DNA of 10,709 nucleotides from Candidatus Nomurabacteria bacterium (GTDB taxonomy: Bacteria > Patescibacteriota > Minisyncoccia > Phycocordibacterales > UBA9973): contig CALRHN010000022.1 of assembly GCA_943359425.1 (NCBI GenBank), forward strand, positions 1-10,709, read 5' to 3'. The notes under the pieces are model-generated. The model had not been told where the DNA came from. It saw only the letters and a program-made list of their open reading frames with translations, and did no database searches. Shown here piece by piece: positions 6,276 through 10,709 of the stretch. The translations under genes and the position numbers were made by a program. Position 1 is the stretch's first letter. Each line of letters starts with the position of its first letter.

Positions 6276-6750
6276 CTTCGGACACAGGATCAGTCATCGT
6301 CGGATCGGGGAATAACCGCATCGGAGATTTTTGCGCAACACAAAAATCTCCGAGAAACATTTTAAAATCATTTGTTCGATCGGCTTCGCCGACTTCGTTG
6401 AAATGCTCGAACGGATGCGCTTCGGGCGTTTTTTCATAGTGCCCGCGGATCTCTCCGTCGGAATACACACGCAGATGCCACTGTTCGGAAAAGCTTGCGA
6501 GTCTGCGCCACGAGAGCACTTGGCCGTCATCGTGCCATGCGACGAAATGATTGCCGAAACCCCAACGTTCAGAAAGATACTTCTTTAGTTCAACAAGTGT
6601 CGCGCCTGATTTGAGCCAACCGATATGAAAGCGCTGACGCTCTTTGTTGTGCCAGATAATATGCAGGCGGAGGAGCGTCGATTGGACGGTCGGAAAAAGC
6701 GGATAAATCCCTTTCCAAATCTTCTGTTTGATGCGATCGAGAGTGGTCAT
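6244..6750 (-). CDS. Conserved-looking hypothetical protein
   Basis: I do not recognise this 168-residue protein. It has no signal peptide or membrane helix. The N-terminus is basic (MTTLDRIKQKIWKG), and the middle is rich in Trp, His and charged residues: HIGWLKSGATL, YLSERWGFGNHFVAWHDDGQ, WHLRVYSDGEIRGHYEKTPEAHPFEHFNEVG. The even spread of aromatic and charged residues suggests a folded cytoplasmic domain. Conservation in related genomes is suspected but could not be checked. Its last 32 bases overlap the end of the convergent ATP-grasp gene. The ATG has no Shine-Dalgarno and, unlike most genes here, no -10 box directly upstream; CTAG tetramers flank the start region. Overlapping plus-strand frames carry no recognisable protein. 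Confidence 0.7.
   Translation of the reverse strand: MTTLDRIKQKIWKGIYPLFPTVQSTLLRLHIIWHNKERQRFHIGWLKSGATLVELKKYLSERWGFGNHFVAWHDDGQVLSWRRLASFSEQWHLRVYSDGEIRGHYEKTPEAHPFEHFNEVGEADRTNDFKMFLGDFCVAQKSPMRLFPDPTMTDPVSEVTVAGELSMK
6321..6353. repeat. 13-bp perfect inverted repeat in the convergent region
   Basis: TCGGAGATTTTTG (6321-6333) and CAAAAATCTCCGA (6341-6353) are exact complements around a seven-base spacer. It lies 45 bases past the ATP-grasp stop codon and inside the coding part of the opposite gene. A transcript of either strand would fold, but the T and A tracts lie within the stem rather than after it, so it is not a standard terminator. Confidence 0.8.
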
Positions 6751-6775
6751 ACTAGTAGCGGTGAAAACTAGAAGG

Positions 6776-6784
6776 TGCTAGACT
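6776..6784 (+). promoter_or_regulatory. Possible extended -10 box for the small membrane protein
   Basis: TGC-TAGACT has the TGn extension and four of six bases of TATAAT. Transcription would start near 6791, giving a leader of about 10 bases before ATG 6802. It is weaker than the other promoters here. Confidence 0.3.
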
Positions 6785-6801
6785 CTGCCAAAACCAACTG
6801 C

Positions 6802-7002
6802 ATGAGACTGACACTTATTCTAAACGGCAGTATCGCCACTGCAACGGTTGCCGTGCTGATAGTGCTGGTTCTGAATCCACTGGATGGATTCTTGACCAGT
6901 ATAGCAGTTTTGTTCCTTGTATTCACGCTGGGCGTATCAGCTGCCCAATGCGTAAAATGCTTCAAGGAGCGAAAAGACGCCGTCAACAATGACGATACGT
7001 GA
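6802..7002 (+). CDS. Small two-helix membrane protein
   Basis: The 66-residue product begins MRLTLILNGS and contains two hydrophobic segments, roughly 5-28 and 34-54, separated by a short NPLDG turn, followed by a charged tail (CFKERKDAVNNDDT). This is typical of a small inner-membrane hairpin with both ends on the cytoplasmic side. A conserved-looking C-x2-C pair (CVKC) sits at the membrane exit of helix 2. I do not recognise the family. An in-frame GTG at 6775 would add nine residues but overlaps the candidate -10 box, so ATG 6802 is preferred. It stands alone, followed by a weak terminator-like hairpin and two tRNA genes. Confidence 0.6.
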   Translation: MRLTLILNGSIATATVAVLIVLVLNPLDGFLTSIAVLFLVFTLGVSAAQCVKCFKERKDAVNNDDT

Positions 7003-7007
7003 CAAAA

Positions 7008-7034
7008 ACCCTCTGCAATCAGGCGGTCTTTTTC
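7008..7034 (+). terminator. Weak intrinsic terminator after the small membrane protein
   Basis: ACC-C-T-CTG pairs imperfectly with CAG-G-C-GGT (one C-C mismatch and one T-G wobble) around the loop CAAT, and a CTTTTTC tract follows. It begins six bases after the stop codon at 7000-7002. The position is right, but the stem is short and imperfect. Confidence 0.4.
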
Positions 7035-7067
7035 ATATCTCGGCCACCATAGAAAAAAAGGAATAAA

Positions 7068-7073
7068 TATGAT
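7068..7073 (+). promoter_or_regulatory. Possible -10 box of the tRNA pair
   Basis: TATGAT matches five of six bases of TATAAT and ends 16 bases before the first tRNA, leaving a 5' leader of about 10 bases. No clear -35 hexamer is visible. Confidence 0.35.
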
Positions 7074-7089
7074 AAGGTAATTCTGCACT

Positions 7090-7178
7090 GGAGCCGTGTC
7101 AGAGTGGTCTAACGTACCTCTTTGCTAAAGAGGCAGGGGCTTCAAAACCCCTCGATGGTTCGAATCCATCCGGCTCCG
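7090..7178 (+). tRNA. tRNA-Ser (anticodon GCU)
   Basis: The acceptor stem GGAGCCG (7090-7096) pairs perfectly with CGGCTCC (7171-7177), followed by discriminator G7178; CCA is not encoded. The anticodon stem CCTCT/AGAGG encloses TTGCTAA, giving GCU at 7124-7126, which reads AGC and AGU. A long variable arm (AGGGG/CCCCT) marks a type II tRNA, as expected for serine, and G73 agrees. The T arm GATGG-TTCGAAT-CCATC is complete. The D stem is weak, with only one standard pair at the usual positions. Confidence 0.95.
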
Positions 7179-7198
7179 CGATACTATATGCCACCCTT

Positions 7199-7283
7199 GG
7201 AGGCGTGGATGAGTGGTTTAAATCAACGGTTTACTAAACCGTCGTCCCTTACCGGACCGTGAGTTCGAATCTCACCGCCTCCG
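7199..7283 (+). tRNA. tRNA-Ser-like gene with rare anticodon ACU
   Basis: The acceptor stem GGAGGCG (7199-7205) pairs fully with CGCCTCC (7276-7282), with discriminator G7283 and no encoded CCA. The D stem is GAT/ATC. The anticodon stem ACGGT/ACCGT encloses TTACTAA, so the anticodon is ACU at 7233-7235, for codon AGU. A variable arm GTCC/GGAC makes it type II, and the T arm GTGAG-TTCGAAT-CTCAC is complete. Structure and G73 point to serine. Bacteria normally read AGU with a GCU tRNA, and one lies 20 bases upstream. The two genes differ widely outside the anticodon loop, so this is not a recent copy. Confidence 0.88.
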
Positions 7284-7296
7284 CAACAGAATATTG

Positions 7297-7305
7297 TGCT
7301 ACACT
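7297..7305 (+). promoter_or_regulatory. Extended -10 box of the GmhB-like gene
   Basis: TGC-TACACT lies between the second tRNA and the gene and ends 6 bases before ATG 7312, implying a leaderless mRNA. It has the TGn extension; no -35 is evident because that position falls in the tRNA 3' end. Confidence 0.5.
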
Positions 7306-7311
7306 TTCATC

Positions 7312-7848
7312 ATGAATAAAGTAATATTCTTGGATCGCGATGGCACACTCATTGTTGACCCAGAAGACGAGAGAGTCGACAGAGAAGATAAAATAAAATT
7401 ATTTCCTGACAGCATAGAGGCTCTGAAATATTTGGCTGATAATAATTTCACTGTTGTCCTTATAACCAATCAGGCAGGAATTGCAGAAGGCAGAATTAAT
7501 CTTCAAGATTTTGACCGAATCAATAATAAAGTATTAGAGATACTAGCTCCGAGCGGTATCAAGATACTCAAAACATACGTGTGTCCTCACTCTGCCCTAG
7601 ACAAGTGTGAGTGCCGCAAGCCCAAGCCGACAATGATCCTTGAAGCCGCCAAGGAATTCGGTATTGACCTAGCAAAATCGTACATGGTCGGTGACAGAGA
7701 ATCAGATATTATTGCTGGTATCAACGCTGGTACTAAGACCGTTTTAGTAAAAACTGCCAATAAGCCTGTTGAAGTAAAAGAAGCAACCTATACGGCTCCC
7801 TCTTTATTAGATGCAGTGAAGTACATTTCAGCTAATTATACTGCTTAG
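7312..7848 (+). CDS. gmhB: HAD-family phosphatase, GmhB/HisB-N-like
   Basis: This 178-residue cytoplasmic protein matches the HAD subfamily that includes D,D-heptose 1,7-bisphosphate 7-phosphatase (GmhB) and the histidinol-phosphatase domain of HisB. Motif I is FLDRDGT, with nucleophile Asp8 and acid/base Asp10. Motif II is TNQ (52-54). The zinc loop is CPHSALDKCECRKPKP, with Cys91, His93, Cys99 and Cys101. Motif IV is VGDRESD, with Asp128 and Asp132. Length and the zinc loop fit GmhB, a step in making ADP- or GDP-heptose. No other heptose gene is in the window, so the substrate is uncertain. ATG 7312 is chosen because the -10 box ends 6 bases before it. The gene is AT-richer than its downstream neighbours, consistent with transfer next to a tRNA locus, though composition alone is weak evidence. 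Confidence 0.88.
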   Translation: MNKVIFLDRDGTLIVDPEDERVDREDKIKLFPDSIEALKYLADNNFTVVLITNQAGIAEGRINLQDFDRINNKVLEILAPSGIKILKTYVCPHSALDKCECRKPKPTMILEAAKEFGIDLAKSYMVGDRESDIIAGINAGTKTVLVKTANKPVEVKEATYTAPSLLDAVKYISANYTA

Positions 7849-7879
7849 AAAAGTCACAACTGGATACTAAATCGTTCTT

Positions 7880-8221
7880 ATGACCAAAATAAAACTTCTC
7901 GCCAACGGCATTTTATTCATCCACTGCATCGTTCTTGCAATAGTGCTCTTCGGCTGGCTCGTGCCGAAACTCTGGCCTTTCTATATGGCGACACTCTTGG
8001 GCACTCTCGTCTTCGAACTCGCTCTCGGCTACTGCGTCTTGAGCAAATGGGAATTTGCCCTGCGCAAAAAGATCGATCCGCAAACGGATTATGACTACAG
8101 CTTTTCGAGTTTCTACACTCATAAACTCACGCAGAATCATCTCTCGATGAAATTCTTCCAAGTCGCCGCGACATTCTTCCTCGTCGCCTCCCTCGGCCTC
8201 AATATCTATTTCAAGTTTTAA
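7880..8221 (+). CDS. Small integral membrane protein, DUF2784-like
   Basis: The 113-residue product has three or four hydrophobic segments, at about 7-28, 31-52 and 92-111. Between them lies a polar part with SKWEFALRKKIDPQ and DYDYSFSSFYTHKLT. The arrangement of helix, GWLVPKLWP, a second helix with an ELALGYC segment, then a hydrophilic loop followed by a last helix resembles DUF2784 membrane proteins; this is from memory of the pattern and is tentative. Function is unknown. It starts 31 bases after the phosphatase. GATACT at 7863-7868 could be a -10 box, ending 11 bases before the ATG. Base composition returns to the GC-rich type of the window. Confidence 0.7.
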   Translation: MTKIKLLANGILFIHCIVLAIVLFGWLVPKLWPFYMATLLGTLVFELALGYCVLSKWEFALRKKIDPQTDYDYSFSSFYTHKLTQNHLSMKFFQVAATFFLVASLGLNIYFKF

Positions 8222-8224
8222 GCA

Positions 8225-8236
8225 GATCATATGATC
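8225..8236. repeat. 12-bp palindrome upstream of the NadM-like gene
   Basis: GATCATATGATC is perfectly self-complementary and lies 8 bases before the -10 box at 8245, covering the -35 region. It could be an operator. A 12-bp palindrome can occur by chance, so confidence in a function is low. Confidence 0.35.
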
Positions 8237-8241
8237 CCATC

Positions 8242-8250
8242 TGTTATACT
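8242..8250 (+). promoter_or_regulatory. Extended -10 box of the NadM-like gene
   Basis: TGT-TATACT has the TGn extension and five of six bases of TATAAT. It ends 8 bases before ATG 8259, so the mRNA should be leaderless or nearly so. No good -35 is visible. Confidence 0.6.
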
Positions 8251-8258
8251 CTAACCGT

Positions 8259-8804
8259 ATGAAGAAATTAGGCGTCGTTCACGGACGATTTCAAATATTC
8301 CACTTCGGCCATCGGGCCTATGTCCTCGAAGCATTCAAGCATGCGGACTTTTTATACATAGGTGTCTGCACGCCGGCGATCTGCACCTCCGAAGAAGCGG
8401 CGAAGACAGGCTATCCCTGCACGGCCGAGCTCAATCCCCTCTCATTCGACGAGCGCAAAGAAACAATCGAATCCGTTCTCGACGCCGAGAACATTCCCCG
8501 CGTGCGATATTCCGTCATTCCTTTTCCGAGCGATTATCAGAACCTTGGTCAATACGTTCCTTCCGGTGTCACATTCTTCATGACGGTCTACGACGATCTC
8601 GGCCGGCGCAAGACAGACCTCTTGAAAACGCTCGGCTACGATGTCTCCGTACTCATGGACATCGACACGCGCAAAGACGGCGAGCGCGGAGGTGATGTCC
8701 GCGAATGCATCGAGAGCGGCAAGCCGTGGGAGCATTTAGTGCCCCCTGCGGCGGCCGACATCATGAAACGGCCCCATATATGGCCTCGGTTACGGAAAAA
8801 CTGA
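8259..8804 (+). CDS. Nucleotidyltransferase of the NadM (NMN adenylyltransferase) type
   Basis: The 181-residue protein starts with the nucleotidyltransferase signature GRFQIFHFGHRAYV (9-22), whose HFGH (15-18) matches the HxGH ATP-binding motif. NPLSFDERKETIESVL follows at 59-74, the helix after the substrate loop in archaeal-type NMN adenylyltransferases. The C-terminus, GGDVRECIESGKPWEHLVPP (144-163), closely follows the NadM pattern in which an Arg-containing ISGT-like motif precedes WEHLVP. This enzyme type joins NMN and ATP to form NAD. The usual IS(G/T) residues before the Arg are replaced by RGGD, so NAD synthesis is likely but another nucleotidyl transfer cannot be excluded. Length fits the family. 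It lies 37 bases after the DUF2784-like gene and has its own -10 box. Confidence 0.82.
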   Translation: MKKLGVVHGRFQIFHFGHRAYVLEAFKHADFLYIGVCTPAICTSEEAAKTGYPCTAELNPLSFDERKETIESVLDAENIPRVRYSVIPFPSDYQNLGQYVPSGVTFFMTVYDDLGRRKTDLLKTLGYDVSVLMDIDTRKDGERGGDVRECIESGKPWEHLVPPAAADIMKRPHIWPRLRKN

Positions 8805-8809
8805 TTGTC

Positions 8810-8818
8810 TGTTATACT
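8810..8818 (+). promoter_or_regulatory. Extended -10 box of the histidine kinase gene
   Basis: TGT-TATACT ends 16 bases before ATG 8835, so the predicted transcript begins near 8825 with a leader of about 10 bases and no Shine-Dalgarno. It matches the NadM-like promoter base for base over these nine positions. The in-frame TTG at 8805 lies upstream of this box and is therefore rejected as start. Confidence 0.55.
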
Positions 8819-8834
8819 GAAAACACAAATACCT

Positions 8835-9638
8835 ATGCCGGACGATGACAAAATCAAGAAGTGTGAGATAGAGAATGAAGAGCTCAAGAAACTCAACAAC
8901 GTCAAAAGCGATTTGATCTCTATTTCGGCGCACCAGCTCCGCACGTCGCTCTCGGCCGTGAAATGGATACTCAAAATGTTCATCGACCGCGACTTCGGTG
9001 ACATGACAACGGAACAGGAAAACTTCGCGAACCGCGCCTTCGACTCGAACGAGCGCATGATAAAAATGGTGAACGAAATGCTCTCTATCAACCACGCCGA
9101 AGACATGACGCTCTCCTACGATTTCGAGAAACACGATCTCGTAAAACTGATCGAGAGCGTGCTCTTCGATTTCACCGGCGAATCCTACAAGCGCGGCATT
9201 GAGATCATTTTCCTCAAACCCGAATCCCTCGCGCCCTTCATGTTCGACGAAGAAAAGATCCGCGTCGTTCTGCAGAATCTCATCGAGAACTCGATCAAAT
9301 ACAGCAATACGGGCGACAAAGTCTTCGTTACTGTTTCGGACAAGGACGACGTCGTGAATATTTCGGTGCGAGACACCGGCATCGGCATCGCCGCAGGCGA
9401 CCAGCCCCGCATATTCGAGAAATTCTTCCGCGCCGACAATGCTCAGAAGAAAGATCCTGTCGGATCCGGTCTCGGCCTCTTTACGACGAAGAGCATCGTG
9501 GAGAAACACGGCGGCAAGATATGGCTCGAGAGCACGGACAAAGGCGGGACGACGTTCTTCGTCGACCTGCCGAAGAAACCCTCCGCAACTTCGCATACCG
9601 GAAAATCCCCATTGACGGGAGGCCCCGGCGTACTATAA
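8835..9638 (+). CDS. Soluble sensor histidine kinase without a sensor domain
   Basis: This 267-residue protein autophosphorylates on His and should pass phosphate to the receiver encoded next. A short charged coiled coil (about 8-24) leads into the dimerisation helix with ISAHQLRTSLSAVKW. His33 is the phosphorylation site, and Ser replaces the usual Pro after HxLRT. The ATP-binding domain has an N box NLIENSIKYS (Asn148, Asn152), a G1 box DTGIGIA (180-186), an F box FEKFF (194-198) and a G2 box GSGLGL (210-215). No membrane helix, PAS or GAF domain is present, so signal input must come from a partner or a cytoplasmic cue. The last 20 residues (after VDLPKK) look unstructured, and their DNA carries the promoter of the next gene; the stop TAA is part of that gene's -10 box. 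Confidence 0.93.
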   Translation: MPDDDKIKKCEIENEELKKLNNVKSDLISISAHQLRTSLSAVKWILKMFIDRDFGDMTTEQENFANRAFDSNERMIKMVNEMLSINHAEDMTLSYDFEKHDLVKLIESVLFDFTGESYKRGIEIIFLKPESLAPFMFDEEKIRVVLQNLIENSIKYSNTGDKVFVTVSDKDDVVNISVRDTGIGIAAGDQPRIFEKFFRADNAQKKDPVGSGLGLFTTKSIVEKHGGKIWLESTDKGGTTFFVDLPKKPSATSHTGKSPLTGGPGVL

Positions 9639-9639
9639 T
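9612..9639 (+). promoter_or_regulatory. Strong promoter of the response regulator, inside the kinase gene
   Basis: TTGACG (9612-9617, five of six) and a perfect TATAAT (9634-9639) are 16 bases apart. The -10 box overlaps the kinase stop codon and ends 6 bases before ATG 9646. This is the best sigma-70-type promoter in the window and would give a leaderless receiver mRNA independent of the kinase. Confidence 0.75.
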
Positions 9640-9645
9640 AGACCC

Positions 9646-10014
9646 ATGGCTAAAAAAATCCTTATCGTCGAAGACGACACGTTTCTCCAGAGTCTCGCCG
9701 CGAATAAATTACAGAAAGAAGGTTTTGAAGTAATGGCCGCCGGCAACAGCGACGAAGCGACAAAGGCGATGGAAGAATCCACACCCGACCTCATCCTCCT
9801 CGACCTCGTCCTCCCGGGCACGGACGGTTTCGGCATTCTCCAGAAAGTCCGCCAGAATCTGAAAATGACGAAGACTCCGGTCATCGTTTTCTCCAATCTC
9901 GCCGAGGACAAGGACATCGCCCGCGCGAAAGAGCTCGGTGCGAACGAATACATGGTCAAATCCAACTTCACTCTCGACGAGCTCGCCGCTCGTATCAAAG
10001 AACTCATCGCCTAA
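9646..10014 (+). CDS. Single-domain response regulator (CheY-like)
   Basis: The 122 residues are one receiver domain with no output domain. The acidic pocket is in VEDD (Glu9, Asp10, Asp11); the phosphoacceptor is Asp53 in LILLDLVLPGTDG. Ser83 in VIVFSNLAED takes the Thr/Ser switch position and Lys105 in EYMVKS is the conserved Lys. Tyr102 lies near the usual aromatic switch position. Such proteins signal by binding a partner rather than DNA. The gene follows the kinase by 7 bases and is presumably its phosphorylation target, but has its own strong promoter and could be made in excess. A strong terminator follows. Confidence 0.95.
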   Translation: MAKKILIVEDDTFLQSLAANKLQKEGFEVMAAGNSDEATKAMEESTPDLILLDLVLPGTDGFGILQKVRQNLKMTKTPVIVFSNLAEDKDIARAKELGANEYMVKSNFTLDELAARIKELIA

Positions 10015-10029
10015 CAGTCCTGATTCCTC

Positions 10030-10060
10030 AAACCCCTCCCCTGCGGAGGGGTTTTTCTTT
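10030..10060 (+). terminator. Intrinsic terminator after the response regulator
   Basis: AAACCCCTCC (10030-10039) pairs perfectly with GGAGGGGTTT (10045-10054) around the loop CCTGC, followed by TTCTTT. The ten-base GC-rich stem and T-tract are standard. It separates the two-component pair from the recG unit, whose -10 box starts only 8 bases later. Confidence 0.93.
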
Positions 10061-10064
10061 AGGG

Positions 10065-10073
10065 TGATATAAT
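10065..10073 (+). promoter_or_regulatory. Extended -10 box of the small-protein/recG unit
   Basis: TGA-TATAAT has the TGn extension and a perfect -10 hexamer. It ends 6 bases before ATG 10080. The -35 position falls in the preceding terminator stem and has no match, so the extended -10 must suffice. Confidence 0.65.
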
Positions 10074-10079
10074 GGGCGA

Positions 10080-10226
10080 ATGTTAGAAACAGCGCGCAAG
10101 AATATAACGAAACGGCAGGCCATACTCGGTCTCGTCTTTCTCGTCATAGTCGGCGGCCTCGTGCTGTATAACAAGAAAGATACATCCCCCACCGCCTTCC
10201 CCGGCAAACTATTTCACGCCCAATGA
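10080..10226 (+). CDS. 48-residue single-helix membrane protein upstream of recG
   Basis: The protein starts MLETARKNITKRQAIL, has one hydrophobic helix at about 15-32 (ILGLVFLVIVGGLVLY), and ends in a short polar tail (NKKDTSPTAFPGKLFHAQ). The basic N-terminus predicts the tail faces outward. I do not recognise a family. Support that it is real: a perfect -10 box at leaderless spacing, a clear membrane helix, and a stop codon overlapping the recG start in an ATGA arrangement (10223-10226). That overlap suggests translation of recG is coupled to it. Confidence 0.65.
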   Translation: MLETARKNITKRQAILGLVFLVIVGGLVLYNKKDTSPTAFPGKLFHAQ

Positions 10227-10709
10227 TAACTCCCAATGACGCCCTCTCCACGATCCTGCGGACGAGCGACAATGAAAGACGCGCACTTCTGAAACTCGAA
10301 CTGAAAACGGTTCGGGATATGCTGTATTATTTCCCGACACGGTACAATGATCTCGCCGAACTGCGCCTCATCCGCGACGTAGCCGTCGGCGAGACCGTCA
10401 CACTCTATGGCACGTTGTCGAAACTGAAGACGAAGAAAGGATTCAAAAGTAGGATTCCGATGGCCGAAGCAACGCTCACGGACGCGAGCGGTTCCATTCC
10501 CGTCATCTGGTTTCATCAGGCCTATATGGCAAAAATGACGCATGAAGGACAGGCCGTCAAACTCTCGGGTAAAGTCACCGAAGGCAAGCACGGCATCTAT
10601 CTCGCCAATCCCGAGCTCTCAAAAGAAGCGACGCTCCCTATCGACTCGCATGGCAGTCTTTTTGCCGGCGAGAATGGCAAGACAAGCGGCACTATATTTC
10701 CCGTCTTCC
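10223..10709 (+). CDS. recG: ATP-dependent DNA helicase RecG, N-terminal part (3' end outside the window)
   Basis: The frame from ATG 10223 is open to the window end (162 full codons). It encodes the N-terminal wedge domain of RecG: MLYYFPTRYNDL (33-44) corresponds to the family's LLFxPRRYxDR segment, then an OB fold from about 55 to 120 (GETVTLYGTL, AEATLTDASGSIPVIWFHQAY, VKLSGKV), where WFHQAY matches the FFNQxY motif. The final residues (SGTIFPVF) match the stretch just before the helicase domain. RecG remodels stalled forks and branched DNA; its helicase motifs would lie beyond the window. The long N-terminal extension of some RecG proteins is absent. The start overlaps the stop of the 48-residue gene by ATGA and has no Shine-Dalgarno, consistent with coupling. 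Confidence 0.88.
   Translation, partial: MITPNDALSTILRTSDNERRALLKLELKTVRDMLYYFPTRYNDLAELRLIRDVAVGETVTLYGTLSKLKTKKGFKSRIPMAEATLTDASGSIPVIWFHQAYMAKMTHEGQAVKLSGKVTEGKHGIYLANPELSKEATLPIDSHGSLFAGENGKTSGTIFPVF

Noticed and set aside
7199..7283. tRNA-Leu
   Set aside because: The long variable arm would allow it, but the discriminator is G rather than A and the anticodon ACU corresponds to a serine codon.
8790..9596. Long minus-strand open frame antisense to the histidine kinase
   Set aside because: The opposite strand has every histidine kinase box in order; this frame has no recognisable motif and arises from GC-rich codon bias.
1..10709. Recoded UGA (glycine) as in Gracilibacteria/Absconditabacteria
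   Set aside because: UGA ends the Cas2-like gene, the 66-residue gene and the 48-residue gene at sensible positions, and no conserved domain contains an in-frame UGA.

Overview
The window most likely comes from a Candidate Phyla Radiation (Patescibacteria) genome, probably a Parcubacteria-type lineage. This is inferred from several traits together: compact gene packing, standard stops including UGA, tRNA genes without an encoded CCA, a stand-alone Cas2/PaaX-like protein, a soluble HQLRT-type histidine kinase, small unknown membrane proteins, and start codons set directly behind -10 boxes with no Shine-Dalgarno sequence. No 16S or ribosomal protein gene is present to confirm it. Most genes are GC-rich (36 of 60 bases in 8641-8700), but three stretches are clearly AT-richer: the secreted protein (21 of 60 in 1141-1200), the Cas2-like gene, and the GmhB-like gene (21 of 60 in 7441-7500).

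Layout. 1-591 is the end of a plus-strand comF-type phosphoribosyltransferase, closed by a perfect 12-bp hairpin shared with a convergent gene. 627-4941 is a minus-strand block: an MgtA-like P-type ATPase, then a 126-residue Cas2-like protein bracketed by two perfect palindromes with the same core, then a signal-anchored secreted protein. At 4942-5042 a divergent promoter region carries a 19-bp inverted repeat. 5043-6275 is a CphA-like ATP-grasp ligase on plus, overlapping by 32 bp a convergent unknown gene (6244-6750). 6802-7283 holds a two-helix membrane peptide and two serine tRNA genes, one with the rare anticodon ACU. 7312-8804 holds a GmhB-like phosphatase, a DUF2784-like membrane protein and a NadM-like nucleotidyltransferase. 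8835-10014 is a two-component pair (soluble kinase, CheY-like receiver). 10080-10709 is a 48-residue membrane peptide overlapping the start of recG, which runs off the window.

Most striking is the palindrome-bracketed Cas2-like cassette (1882-2346). The two palindromes share a 20-bp core, yet their outer arms differ in sequence while each stays perfectly self-complementary. That pattern suggests selection on, or copying of, the palindromic form itself. One palindrome begins three bases after the stop codon and the other covers the -35 position of the gene's promoter. This resembles in outline a REP/RAYT-like relation between a small nuclease-fold protein and palindromic repeats, but that is a hypothesis; the window has no CRISPR array and no other cas gene.

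A second theme is transcription start architecture. Seven genes have a TATAAT-like hexamer ending 6-8 bases before the ATG, implying leaderless mRNAs, and the histidine kinase appears to have a leader of only about 10 bases.
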